64,000 nt of DNA from the NCBI GenBank assembly GCA_051653605.1, contig JBOFWL010000139.1, positions 62,001-126,000 on the forward strand. Reading direction: 5' to 3'. Positions 44,733 to 55,128 of this stretch are shown here, one piece after another. How positions within the stretch are numbered: the stretch's first letter is position 1; each line of letters opens with the position of its first letter. Made by a program: the position numbers and the translations under genes. The notes beneath the pieces are model-generated. The model was not told the DNA's origin. It was given only the letters and a program-made list of their open reading frames with translations, and searched no databases. Source of the stretch: JBOFWL01 sp051653605. Its GTDB lineage: Bacteria; Spirochaetota; Brevinematia; Brevinematales; Brevinemataceae.

Positions 44733-47700
44733 GCTATAGTACCTGTAATACTGAGGTATGTTTTTATTATTGAGTGATTCGAGGCAGCTACAAAGTTGTA
44801 CAACGATCGTTATGGTTTCCGTTTATTTTAGGTATGTTTTTATTATTGAGTGATAAGACGTTACAGAATAGCGATACGTTAGATGTTATGGTTTCCGTTT
44901 ATTTTAGGTATGTTTTTATTATTGAGTGATCACAAGCAAGGTAAGATTACCATGTCACAAGTTATGGTTTCCGTTTATTTTAGGTATGTTTTTATTATTG
45001 AGTGATTGTTAGCAGAGCTATTTTGGATTATTACTTGTTATGGTTTCCGTTTATTTTAGGTATGTTTTTATTATTGAGTGATTATAAAATATTTTCTGAT
45101 GAATCGTATTATGTTATGGTTTCCGTTTATTTTAGGTATGTTTTTATTATTGAGTGATAAAACAAGTCAAGAGCTTGTAAAGTGGACAGTTATGGTTTCC
45201 GTTTATTTTAGGTATGTTTTTATTATTGAGTGATGTCAAGATTTAAATAAAATAGAGCCGGATTGTTATGGTTTCCGTTTATTTTAGGTATGTTTTTATT
45301 ATTGAGTGATACAAAACTTCAATCCAAACGATGCATCTGTGTTATGGTTTCCGTTTATTTTAGGTATGTTTTTATTATTGAGTGATAAAGGGCTATCTAA
45401 AAACACCGACGGATTGGTTATGGTTTCCGTTTATTTTAGGTATGTTTTTATTATTGAGTGATTTAACAAGGTACGAATCGATGGGGTTTTAAGTTATGGT
45501 TTCCGTTTATTTTAGGTATGTTTTTATTATTGAGTGATTTAATAAATCTTACGTAAGGGAAGCGCTTGGTTATGGTTTCCGTTTATTTTAGGTATGTTTT
45601 TATTATTGAGTGATCCTCTATTTAATACGAATATTGCCAACACTGTTATGGTTTCCGTTTATTTTAGGTATGTTTTTATTATTGAGTGATTCGAATGCCA
45701 TTCAATTAAATAAAGATAGGTTATGGTTTCCGTTTATTTTAGGTATGTTTTTATTATTGAGTGATTAGCGTTCATAAATTAACGAGCAGAAAATGGTTAT
45801 GGTTTCCGTTTATTTTAGGTATGTTTTTATTATTGAGTGATTTAAGCGACCTTGAAGAGCAAGGAATACCCGTTATGGTTTCCGTTTATTTTAGGTATGT
45901 TTTTATTATTGAGTGATACCACTTTTTATTGATCTCTGGTGGCTCAAGTTATGGTTTCCGTTTATTTTAGGTATGTTTTTATTATTGAGTGATCTAAACT
46001 TCTAAAATTAAAGAATACAGGAAGTTATGGTTTCCGTTTATTTTAGGTATGTTTTTATTATTGAGTGATTTCAATAGTAAAGGGTTGAGGGGTTCCAGGG
46101 TTATGGTTTCCGTTTATTTTAGGTATGTTTTTATTATTGAGTGATCATTCAAAATAATGCAACATCGGGAGTTCTGTTATGGTTTCCGTTTATTTTAGGT
46201 ATGTTTTTATTATTGAGTGATAAAACAAGCCGGCCCCCATGAGAATAGTTTGTTATGGTTTCCGTTTATTTTAGGTATGTTTTTATTATTGAGTGATTTT
46301 ATATTGCCCACCTCCAGCTTTTTGTAAGTTATGGTTTCCGTTTATTTTAGGTATGTTTTTATTATTGAGTGATCTTTTCATTAATTTTATCTTTATTTTT
46401 ATGGTTATGGTTTCCGTTTATTTTAGGTATGTTTTTATTATTGAGTGATAGTTCCTTTAGGTGATTGTTTCCATCTTTCGTTATGGTTTCCGTTTATTTT
46501 AGGTATGTTTTTATTATTGAGTGATAAGAGTCGAATCGCCTACGCCAAGAACGAGGTTATGGTTTCCGTTTATTTTAGGTATGTTTTTATTATTGAGTGA
46601 TAGGCATTAGAATATGAATTAGAACTTGAGAGTTATGGTTTCCGTTTATTTTAGGTATGTTTTTATTATTGAGTGATTACTCCCTTGAGAGTATTGCTGA
46701 AAGAGCTGTTATGGTTTCCGTTTATTTTAGGTATGTTTTTATTATTGAGTGATGTTTGAAATATATACTATTATAATTATTATGTTATGGTTTCCGTTTA
46801 TTTTAGGTATGTTTTTATTATTGAGTGATTTCAGTTCTTAAATTACCCCAAATTTTTTTGTTATGGTTTCCGTTTATTTTAGGTATGTTTTTATTATTGA
46901 GTGATTCAACACTTACAATATGGAGATAATAGATGGTTATGGTTTCCGTTTATTTTAGGTATGTTTTTATTATTGAGTGATATAAAACATGAGAGAACAC
47001 CAATAAAATAAAGTTATGGTTTCCGTTTATTTTAGGTATGTTTTTATTATTGAGTGATGGCTTTTCAGTAGGATTCAAGAGAACGCCAGTTATGGTTTCC
47101 GTTTATTTTAGGTATGTTTTTATTATTGAGTGATACAACTGTTTTATTCGTATCTGAAATTGAAGTTATGGTTTCCGTTTATTTTAGGTATGTTTTTATT
47201 ATTGAGTGATCAAACGCCGCGAATATGCAGATACTTTAATGTTATGGTTTCCGTTTATTTTAGGTATGTTTTTATTATTGAGTGATTCAAATTATAGAGA
47301 TAGAAGATAACGAGGAGTTATGGTTTCCGTTTATTTTAGGTATGTTTTTATTATTGAGTGATTTACAGTTTCGGGGGGAAAAGAACGCCTCAGTTATGGT
47401 TTCCGTTTATTTTAGGTATGTTTTTATTATTGAGTGATTCCTTGGATATGATCTTGAATCTTTTTATAGTTATGGTTTCCGTTTATTTTAGGTATGTTTT
47501 TATTATTGAGTGATAAAGCACCCTGTATTTATTACAGAGGGGCAGTTATGGTTTCCGTTTATTTTAGGTATGTTTTTATTATTGAGTGATATATCAAGTT
47601 TGATTAGCGATGCAACCACAAGTTATGGTTTCCGTTTATTTTAGGTATGTTTTTATTATTGAGTGATATTACATCCCCTACCTTTCGAATCCAAGAGGTT

Positions 47701-48121
47701 ATGGTTTCCGTTTATTTTAGGTATGTTTTTATTATTGAGTGATTCTCCTAAACTACTGATTTGAGTTGCCCCCGTTATGGTTTCCGTTTATTTTAGGTAT
47801 GTTTTTATTATTGAGTGATTACAGAAATGTTACGTGCGTATATTATTCAGTTATGGTTTCCGTTTATTTTAGGTATGTTTTTATTATTGAGTGATTTATG
47901 CTCTTACCACTAGAAATAGTTTCTGGTTATGGTTTCCGTTTATTTTAGGTATGTTTTTATTATTGAGTGATAAACAATAGTAGCCGAATTAAAGAGCGCT
48001 CGTTATGGTTTCCGTTTATTTTAGGTATGTTTTTATTATTGAGTGATTGAATATATTGAGATGGTGCCAGGACAGGTTATGGTTTCCGTTTATTTTAGGT
48101 ATGTTTTTATTATTGAGTGAT
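44733..48121 (+). CRISPR. Type II-C CRISPR array, 45 repeats and 44 spacers
   Basis: There are 44 intact 46-bp repeats (first 44809-44854, last 48076-48121), starting GTTATGGTTTCC and ending ATTGAGTGAT. Spacers are 30 nt, so the period is 76, with one 29-nt spacer near 45691. A degenerate repeat at 44733-44778 matches only in its last 26 bases or so. The repeats appear identical to each other by eye. The tracrRNA anti-repeat on the opposite strand shows that crRNAs read left to right. A 46-bp repeat is longer than the common 36 bp and recalls the 47-bp repeats of Bacteroidetes II-C loci. No spacer obviously matches the rest of this window. Confidence 0.97.
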
Positions 48122-48173
48122 AGACTTGCTCTAATTACTTCAATAATAAGGAAATCTTGCTAAATCATTCAAG

Positions 48174-48227
48174 AAAAAACGAGCTGAGTAGAGTGTTTTT
48201 ATCTCTATCTTGGCTCGTTTTTTTTTT
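48174..48227. terminator. Hairpin terminator after the array
   Basis: ACGAGC pairs with GCTCGT, with partial inner pairing, and is followed by ten T residues. It would end array transcription. A run of A on the left lets it act on the other strand as well. Bases 48122-48173 before it are plain AT-rich sequence, the probable spacer-insertion side. Confidence 0.75.
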
Positions 48228-48273
48228 ACTAACTATTAAAATAGGATTGATATTTATTAAAAATAAGTTATAA

Positions 48274-48340
48274 TAAAAAAGCTCCCACAAAGGGAGCTAA
48301 TTACGATACACATTATTATGGAATCGATTTATTTTAGGTA
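48274..48340 (-). ncRNA. tracrRNA: tracrRNA
   Basis: On the minus strand the anti-repeat ACATACCTAAAATAAA (+ strand 48327-48342) pairs perfectly with repeat bases 14-29. After an internal bulge, CCATAA pairs with TTATGG. A short single-stranded or nexus region follows, then a terminator stem AGCTCCC/GGGAGCT with six T residues (48275-48298). The predicted RNA is about 67 nt. It loads crRNA onto Cas9 and, in type II systems, guides RNase III cutting. The start point is inferred from the promoter. Confidence 0.85.
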
Positions 48341-48345
48341 TGTTA

Positions 48346-48374
48346 ATCATACGCTAGTTCTCTAAAAATGTCAA
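48346..48374 (-). promoter_or_regulatory. tracrRNA promoter
   Basis: TTGACA (48369-48374), exactly 17 bp, and TATGAT (48346-48351) on the minus strand. It points away from cas9 and into the anti-repeat. Confidence 0.85.
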
Positions 48375-48423
48375 TAGAATTATAAAATTTTTATGAATAA
48401 CAGGTGTTATAAGGAGTTTATTG

Positions 48424-51400
48424 GTGAAAAAAGAGTATGTATTAGGGCTAGATTTAGGGACAAATTCTATAGGGTGGGCTTGTGTTGATTTTATCAATCA
48501 ACATATTATTTCTGGAGTGCGTATTTTTGATATTGCAGAAAATCCTAAAGATGGGAGATCTCTTGCAGAGCCTAGACGCATTGCAAGATTAACTCGCAGA
48601 CGTTTGTATCGCCGATGGGTAAGATTGCAAAAAACCAAAGATCTTCTTATAAAACACGGCTTTATAAATCAGCAAGAAGATATTCAAAGCGCTTATCCTG
48701 CTAATATATGGGCATTGCGTGTAAAGGCTCTTGACGAATTATTAAGCAATCAAGAATTGTCTCGCGTTATTTATCATATAGTTAAAGCAAGAGGATTTAA
48801 ATCATCACGTAAAGAAGCAGTAAGCGAGGATAAGGAATTAACAGCAGCAAATGCTGATATGAATAATTTAGTACTAGCATTTCAGGAATCAACGGGAAAT
48901 AGAACCATTGCAGAATACCTATACAATACCTATGGATTGAAGCATAAAAATATTAGGAATAAGTTTGGTAGCTATACCCATCTTATTAAGCAAGATTTAA
49001 ATGAAAATGAATTAAAATTAATCCTGAATACTCAAAAAGAAAAAGGGAATAAGATTATCACAGATGTATTTATAGAAGAGCTATTTGAGGTCTTTCATTA
49101 TCGTAAGGGTTTGCCCTCTTTTGAAAGCAAAGTGGGTAGCTGTGAGCTTGAACCAAAGTATAAAAGAGCCCCCAAAGACAGCGTTAGTGCTTCTCTATTT
49201 CGAGCATGGAGTGATCTTAATAATTTAAGAATCTCTAGCGCTGATAATGAATTATCCCAGTCTGTATCCTTAGAAAAAAGAAAGGCTCTCATTGAATTAG
49301 CATTTGAAAAAGCTAATGAGGGCAAAAAAATTACAGAAACCCAAATTAAAAATATCCTTGAAGTTGCTATGATTGAACAAGGAGATTCTAAAGGTAAAAA
49401 ATATCTGATGAATCTTGAAATGAAGAAAATTCTCCAGTCGCTTACGTTTTCTTCCTACATAAAACTAAAACCAGTATTAGAAGAGCTTAAAATATGGGAT
49501 CAAGTAAAGGATAATATTCAAGTTCTTGATAGCATAATTTATGCTATTGCTTACTTAAAGGAATTTAAAAACTACTCCACGTTAGAAGATCCTATTATTA
49601 AGGAGCTTTTAGGTACTCTTAATTGGCATGAAAGTATTTGGGAAACCCTATTTGACACCTTATCATTTGATGGCACAATGGGGCATAGTTTACAAGCAAT
49701 GTGGCATATCCAACCTTATCTTCAGCAAGAAGAGCTATGTACTTATGATAAAGCTTTAGAAGCTGCTTACCCAAATCATTTTAATAATAGAGATTCTGCA
49801 AATCATAATTATTTGCCAAAATTTGATGAAGAAAATTTCACCAATCCAGTAGTTAGAAGAACTCTCAACCAAGCACGTCTATTGATTAATAAAATTATTT
49901 CATTATACGGAAAGCCACAACAAATCAATATAGAATTGGCTCGTGGCTTAGGAAAAACCAAAGCAGATCGCAATAAGATAGAACAAGAGATGAAAGAAAA
50001 TCAAGCTAAAAATGAGCAGTATCGTGCGATATGTGCAGAATTAAGAATTCCTGACCCTATTATATACCGCCTATGGAAAGAACAATTAGAGCAGTGTGTC
50101 TATTCAGGGAAAAATATAGGTATAGAGGATCTCCAATTTAATAGAGTAGAAATTGATCACATATTGCCTATTTCTCGTTCTGGAGATGATAGTCTGATGA
50201 ATAAAGTATTAGTTTTTTCTTCTGAAAATCAGAATAAAGGCAATAAAACAGCATTTGAATACCTTGAGGCTAAAGGCAACGAGCAATTATTGGCTTACCA
50301 AATTAGAGTTAAAAATCTTAAAACAATGCGATACCCTAAAAAAGAGCGATTGCTTTTAGAAAATTTTGATGATCGAAAATCGCAAGAATATAAAAGTAGA
50401 CATTTAAATGATACTCGGTATATTGCAAGAGCATTAACACAACATATTGATAAAAATATCCGTCCTGCAAATCAAAAATATGGCTATGTCCAAACTATCG
50501 CAGGGCGTGCTACAACAACTATTCGTAAGCTTTGGCAAATGGGAGAGAAAAATCGTCAAGAATCTCATAAACATCATGCCCTTGACGCTATATTAATTGC
50601 AGGAATGGGAAACAGTATTAAAAATTGGGAGAAGATGATCACAACAGCTTCTCATTACAAGAATAAAGATGTCATCCCTAGCGAAAATGTTGTACATAAT
50701 ATAAATAGGTTTGGATTCAACATTGACCAACCATGGAATACATTTAGTACAGATGCTAGAGATAGCGTAGAAAATATTTTTGTATCTCGTATGGGGAAAC
50801 GTAAAATCTCAGGGGCTATGCATGCAGATACAATTAAATCAAGACGCCTAGATAATAATGTTATTAAAACTATTAAATTACACGAAATTGATAAAACAAA
50901 GTGGAATGAAGATTCTATTAGAAAGATTTTAGATAATATGATTGATAAAGAAAGAAATCAACGTGTTTATGATATTATTTTAAAGCATGCTCAACAATTA
51001 AATTGGAATATGTTTGAAGCTTTTAAGGATGACAATGCCCCTAATATGCCTACCAATAACAGCCCCAAAGCCGATGGATCAGAGAAAATTATTCCCAAAA
51101 TAAGACGTATTAAAGTTTACGATTCTGCAAGTAGTAGTTTACAATTACCAAAGATAAGTTCAAATAAACGGATGGGAGCAGTTGACTCAGGAGATATTGT
51201 ACGATTGGATCTATTTAAAACGGATTTAGGATTCTATTGTGAACCACTATATGCTTTTCATTATAATTCAACTATTGAAAATCTACCTAGTCCACCTAAA
51301 GAGATAAACGGTACATTTATTTTTTCTATATACAAGAATGATTACCTCTCTTTTGAATCAGATTTGGGATTTAAAATTAATAAGATTAGCTATACTAAAT

Positions 51401-51687
51401 GTGAAGGATATTTTGTAACAAGAGGCCAATCTGCTGATCTAGTCGTTGATAAGAATACTGGTGTCAAAATTTCAGGAATTTGTAAAGATCTTATATTATT
51501 TCCCAACGATGCCAATAGCTCTCTACCAATACGTATAACTCCTATGAAAAAAATCACAAAATACTATGTAGATATATTGGGTAAAAAGCATTTTATTGCA
51601 AGCTCTGAAAAACCTGAGATGAAAAGATTGACGTTAAAAGAGGTTGAAGCATTATGGAAAATCCAACAAGATAAATTCTCTAAATAA
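48424..51687 (+). CDS. cas9: CRISPR-associated endonuclease Cas9, type II-C
   Basis: The GTG at 48424 is seven bases after AAGGAG; a TTG at 48421 is only four bases away and is less likely. The 1087-residue protein has RuvC-I VLGLDLGTNSIGW (Asp10), an arginine-rich bridge helix (RRIARLTRRRLYRRWVRLQ), RuvC-II INIELARG (Glu504), an HNH domain with VEIDHILP (His579) and NQNKGNKT, and RuvC-III HKHHALDAILIAG (His718, Asp721). All catalytic residues are present, so it should cut both strands of crRNA-matched DNA. Its short length, with no csn2 or cas4 nearby, marks subtype II-C. Confidence 0.97.
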   Translation: MKKEYVLGLDLGTNSIGWACVDFINQHIISGVRIFDIAENPKDGRSLAEPRRIARLTRRRLYRRWVRLQKTKDLLIKHGFINQQEDIQSAYPANIWALRVKALDELLSNQELSRVIYHIVKARGFKSSRKEAVSEDKELTAANADMNNLVLAFQESTGNRTIAEYLYNTYGLKHKNIRNKFGSYTHLIKQDLNENELKLILNTQKEKGNKIITDVFIEELFEVFHYRKGLPSFESKVGSCELEPKYKRAPKDSVSASLFRAWSDLNNLRISSADNELSQSVSLEKRKALIELAFEKANEGKKITETQIKNILEVAMIEQGDSKGKKYLMNLEMKKILQSLTFSSYIKLKPVLEELKIWDQVKDNIQVLDSIIYAIAYLKEFKNYSTLEDPIIKELLGTLNWHESIWETLFDTLSFDGTMGHSLQAMWHIQPYLQQEELCTYDKALEAAYPNHFNNRDSANHNYLPKFDEENFTNPVVRRTLNQARLLINKIISLYGKPQQINIELARGLGKTKADRNKIEQEMKENQAKNEQYRAICAELRIPDPIIYRLWKEQLEQCVYSGKNIGIEDLQFNRVEIDHILPISRSGDDSLMNKVLVFSSENQNKGNKTAFEYLEAKGNEQLLAYQIRVKNLKTMRYPKKERLLLENFDDRKSQEYKSRHLNDTRYIARALTQHIDKNIRPANQKYGYVQTIAGRATTTIRKLWQMGEKNRQESHKHHALDAILIAGMGNSIKNWEKMITTASHYKNKDVIPSENVVHNINRFGFNIDQPWNTFSTDARDSVENIFVSRMGKRKISGAMHADTIKSRRLDNNVIKTIKLHEIDKTKWNEDSIRKILDNMIDKERNQRVYDIILKHAQQLNWNMFEAFKDDNAPNMPTNNSPKADGSEKIIPKIRRIKVYDSASSSLQLPKISSNKRMGAVDSGDIVRLDLFKTDLGFYCEPLYAFHYNSTIENLPSPPKEINGTFIFSIYKNDYLSFESDLGFKINKISYTKCEGYFVTRGQSADLVVDKNTGVKISGICKDLILFPNDANSSLPIRITPMKKITKYYVDILGKKHFIASSEKPEMKRLTLKEVEALWKIQQDKFSK

Positions 51688-51697
51688 GAGAAACAGT

Positions 51698-52624
51698 ATG
51701 GGTTGGCGTATTTTAACAATTGATAATGCAGGAAAGCTTTTTTTAAGAGATAATCAACTAGTTTTTAAAACAGGTGATTCTGAAAAAAGTGTAGCAATTG
51801 AAGATTTAGAATGTGTTTTACTAGAAAATCAGCAAATAGATATAACTCACCCTTTGCTTAGTAAACTGGCAGAACAAGGAGTTATGTTAGTTAGTACTGA
51901 TTCAAAACATCAAGCTAGCGGAATTCATCTATCTTTTTGGGGGCAATATAAAAAGTTAGAAATTTTTGATTTACAAATATCTGCTTCAGAACCCTTGAAA
52001 AAGAGATGTTGGCAAAAAATTATTACTACTAAGATTCAAAATCAAGCTTTATGCCTCCAAAAATTAAATATCGGTGGATCAAAAGAACTCTATGCCAAAA
52101 GTAAACAAGTATTATCAGGAGATTCTTCGTTATTAGAGGGTTCAACTAGCGCTTTTTATTTTAATCGATTATTTGATAATATAGATCCAACATTTATAAG
52201 ACAGAAGCACTATTATGCAAATATTTCACTTATTAATGCTGGTTTAAACTATAGTTATGCTCTAGCAAGGGCTGTTCTTATCAGAAATATTGTAGCAAGT
52301 GGATTATTGCCTTATTTAGGGGTACACCATATTTCAAAAATAAACGCCTTTAATTTAGCAGATGATTTGATAGAACCATTTAGACCTATTATTGACTATC
52401 ATGTATTTAAGTACTTAGATTATTTTTATCATAGCAATGATGAAGCTTTATCTCTGGAAATACGACGAGAGCTTCAAAAAATATTTATCTATCAAATTCA
52501 AATAGAAAATACTTGGAATAAATTTCCTATGGCATGTCGTAAAATCTGTCAAAACTTTATTCTTACACTAAGGGAAAATAATAGCACTTTATTTCATCTG
52601 CCTATAGATTGGAGAGAAAAATAA
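51698..52624 (+). CDS. cas1: CRISPR integrase Cas1
   Basis: ATG 51698 (MGWRILTIDN) lies 10 bp after cas9 and is the natural start; upstream in-frame sequence overlaps cas9. The 308-residue protein shows the Cas1 pattern: EDLECVLLENQ, LLEGSTSAFYFNRLFD with the metal-binding Glu, and the conserved GVHHISKINAFNLADDLIEPFRP with its His and Asp/Glu ligands. It integrates new spacers as a complex with Cas2. Confidence 0.96.
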   Translation: MGWRILTIDNAGKLFLRDNQLVFKTGDSEKSVAIEDLECVLLENQQIDITHPLLSKLAEQGVMLVSTDSKHQASGIHLSFWGQYKKLEIFDLQISASEPLKKRCWQKIITTKIQNQALCLQKLNIGGSKELYAKSKQVLSGDSSLLEGSTSAFYFNRLFDNIDPTFIRQKHYYANISLINAGLNYSYALARAVLIRNIVASGLLPYLGVHHISKINAFNLADDLIEPFRPIIDYHVFKYLDYFYHSNDEALSLEIRRELQKIFIYQIQIENTWNKFPMACRKICQNFILTLRENNSTLFHLPIDWREK

Positions 52625-52625
52625 A

Positions 52626-52964
52626 ATGAGTGTATTAGGGAATCGTCCAATGTGGTTATTTGTATTGTTTGATTTGCCTGTAACAAAAAAAATAGAGCGA
52701 AAACGAGCTACTCAATTCAGAAATGCGTTACTTAAAGATGGATATGTTATGATTCAATTTTCAATATATGCACGACCTTGTGGAGATTGGATTAGATTAG
52801 AGAAGCACCGAAAACGACTAAAATATATGATTCCCCCTCAAGGATCAGTGCGCACCCTAGCTATTACAGATAGGCAGTTTAAAACGATGGAAGAAATGAT
52901 AAATATTGAAAAATTTGATGAAGATAAAAAACATCAGAACTGTGAAGAACTTTTGTTATTTTAA
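52626..52964 (+). CDS. cas2: CRISPR-associated Cas2
   Basis: The 112-residue protein starts LGNRPMWLFVLFDLPVTKK, with the conserved Asp, and contains the GYVMIQFSIYARPC strand typical of type II Cas2 proteins. Its start is one base after the cas1 stop codon. It bridges Cas1 dimers in the adaptation complex. A weak TTACTCT/AGAGTAG hairpin near 53000 may end the operon. Confidence 0.95.
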   Translation: MSVLGNRPMWLFVLFDLPVTKKIERKRATQFRNALLKDGYVMIQFSIYARPCGDWIRLEKHRKRLKYMIPPQGSVRTLAITDRQFKTMEEMINIEKFDEDKKHQNCEELLLF

Positions 52965-53036
52965 TAAAAATGAGCCAAGATAGATGAGACTAAAAATTAC
53001 TCTAGAATCCTTATTCAAGAGTAGTGAAACTTTTTA

Positions 53037-54827
53037 TTATAAACTCTCATACCAACGTCTTATGGCTACAGCCATAAGTTTACGACATTCTCCAAGGAAG
53101 CCGAGTATAGTCTTTGGCATCCATTGTAGTAGTGTCGAGAGTGATATCATTCTTCCTTAGGTTACTTTCAAAGTTCTCAGGTTTCCTATACCTTCTCCTT
53201 TTTGAGCTGCAGGGAAATACTCGCAAGGTGGTTTTTTACCGATGGCATTGTTTATCTGTGCATCAAGATAGGTATAGTTAGCATCTGGTTATAATCGGAT
53301 GTTTTATCGATACCTTCAGCTCTAAGGTAGGCTTTAGGAAAGATATGGTGTACATCCCCTGCGGAGATGAGATCGAAAATCTTAGAACTTGCTGATAAAA
53401 ATGAACGAGTGCCAAAAAATACCTGAGCAGCTATATAGGCGTTGAAATAGGGACTAGTTAAAGAAGAAGTTTCAAGGTCTTGAACAAGACGCGTACTCCA
53501 AAAGGAGTCTGAAAGAATAGAAGTCTCACTTTCTTTAAAAAAGACTTCAAATTCCTTGTTATTAATACTCCGTAGATCGCGATCCATTTGTGATTCTGGA
53601 GAGGAGGCTATAACGCCCTGAAATAGTTGAAAGGACAAACCATTTTTGCACTTTACTTTTAATAGACTGCTTAGGGATAGAGCTATCAGAATGAAGTAGC
53701 AGATACAGGGTATAAGCAAAGTCTAGCGTCATTTTAGAGTGTAATAGCTTTGGGGAAATAAATCCTGCTGATTTAATAATAGACACAAAATTTTCAAAAT
53801 GGTGCTGGTTTATAAAATTGAGTACTCCCTTTTTGAGGTCAAGGAAACTCTTTTCAGCAATTTCCTCTTTAAAAGAGCGCTCTGTAAAATCTCGACCAGA
53901 AAGCATACTAACTAAATCAGCTAGCTTACCCCTCTGGATTTGGTGCATAAAAGAAACACGGAGCATATCGTTGTAATTTGGGTCATAAATATTTTCATTA
54001 TTATCTTTTAACCACTTCATTTTAGGCTCGTACTCGCTATTCATAAATTCGACATCATTTTGAGCGATATTATGATAAAAAGAAGAATTTACAGCTAAGT
54101 GGCAAAAATAGTCAATGGCTTTTCTTAGTAAATTACCTCCATATTTTTCATCAGCTGCAATTTTAGACATGGCAAAATCTGCCTGATCCAAGCGTTTTCC
54201 TCGGGAATTAATCCGGACAAAAATTTCAGTAACCTCGCTGATATTCAAACTGGAATCTAACATGATAACACCCAATTGACAGGTTTTAAGTGCTAAGAGT
54301 TTTTCTATAGATTGTTCGATTTGCCTTTCATCAAGCTCAGTGTTTGCAGATAGGTAGTTATTAATAAAGCTACGGGAAGAAAAATCCTGCTTAAATAGTA
54401 TGGAAATATCGGCTATCCATCTTTTATCTTTTGTGTGAGCTGGGGTTTGTACTGCAAAGCACTCCTCATCTTCGGCGGCGGTTGGATTGAAGGCTATTTT
54501 AATAGTTTTTCGTTTGTAGTCTTCTGTGAGAATGGAAAAACCTACAACAGCAGTCATCAAAGCGGCCACTCTTTGTTGACCGTCTATCAATATACGCTTA
54601 CCCTCAGCATTTTTTCCATCTTTAAGGCGTACATTCGGATTTCTCCATATGATAAGGTAACCTGTGGGGTACCCATTATATAGAGAGTCTATTAAATCTC
54701 TAACCTGTGAAGCATTCCAAGCAAAAGGACGTTGAATTTCTGGCACTACAATCTCGTGATCTTGAATATGTGTTAAAATAGGTCCTACAGAAAGCTGTTG
54801 AATGACATATTTTTCATTATTGCCCAT
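53037..54827 (-). pseudogene. Decayed DUF262-DUF1524 (GmrSD-like) defence nuclease
   Basis: From ATG 54827 a long frame encodes a DUF262 domain: VVPEIQRPFAWNASQVRDLI, YPTGYLIIW and ILIDGQQRVAAL, the NTP-binding DGQQR motif. The DUF1524 HNH region follows (GDVHHIFPKAYL, then NYTYLDAQINNAIGKKPP, and KLMAVAIRRWYESL at the end). At least three frameshifts break it: near 53610 in a CCTCCTCTCC tract, near 53300, and between about 53090 and 53190. Intact relatives are type IV restriction enzymes or phosphorothioate-dependent nucleases that attack modified phage DNA. The gene ends tail-to-tail with cas2, about 70 bp away. Confidence 0.85.
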
Positions 54828-54934
54828 GTTTATCTCCTAATTATGAAAACATTATATTGTAATATATCAAAACACAACCTTTTAATAGAAAACAATTATT
54901 AGTTAACTTGACTTGTATCCTCTATGTAAGCAAT

Positions 54935-54966
54935 ACTCCTATACCATAACGGTATAGGAGTTTATT
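54935..54966 (+). terminator. Hairpin before the recombinase module
   Basis: ACTCCTATACC pairs perfectly with GGTATAGGAGT and is followed by TTTATTT. In the spacer 54967-55078 I see only small hairpins such as TGTGC-N5-GCACA. Confidence 0.7.
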
Positions 54967-55078
54967 TATGGAAGAAAAGAGTCGTCGTAATGTGCGTCCT
55001 GCACACTCCGACACAATGGGCGTCCTGCTCTTGCGAGTTATTGGTTCATTGGAAGGTATTGATGGTAATGCATTCTGA

Positions 55079-55128
55079 GACAAGGATGTCGAAGGTATCG
55101 GATATGCCATGGAGGGCAAATATCCGAT
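55079..55128 (+). promoter_or_regulatory. GGA-loop double hairpin, copy 3, over a start codon
   Basis: GACA-AGGA-TGTC (55079-55090) contains ACAAGGATGT, an exact match to the core of the CsrA consensus. Linker GAAGGT follows. A second stem, ATCGGATAT/ATATCCGAT with inner GCC/GGC, holds the loop ATGGAG (55097-55128). The ribosome site GGAGGG (55111-55116) lies in that loop and stem, and the start codon at 55127 lies partly in the closing stem. Confidence 0.7.

Noticed and set aside
44733..48121. Self-targeting spacers against genes in this window
   Set aside because: I compared the spacers by eye with the island and found no convincing match; a proper search was not possible.
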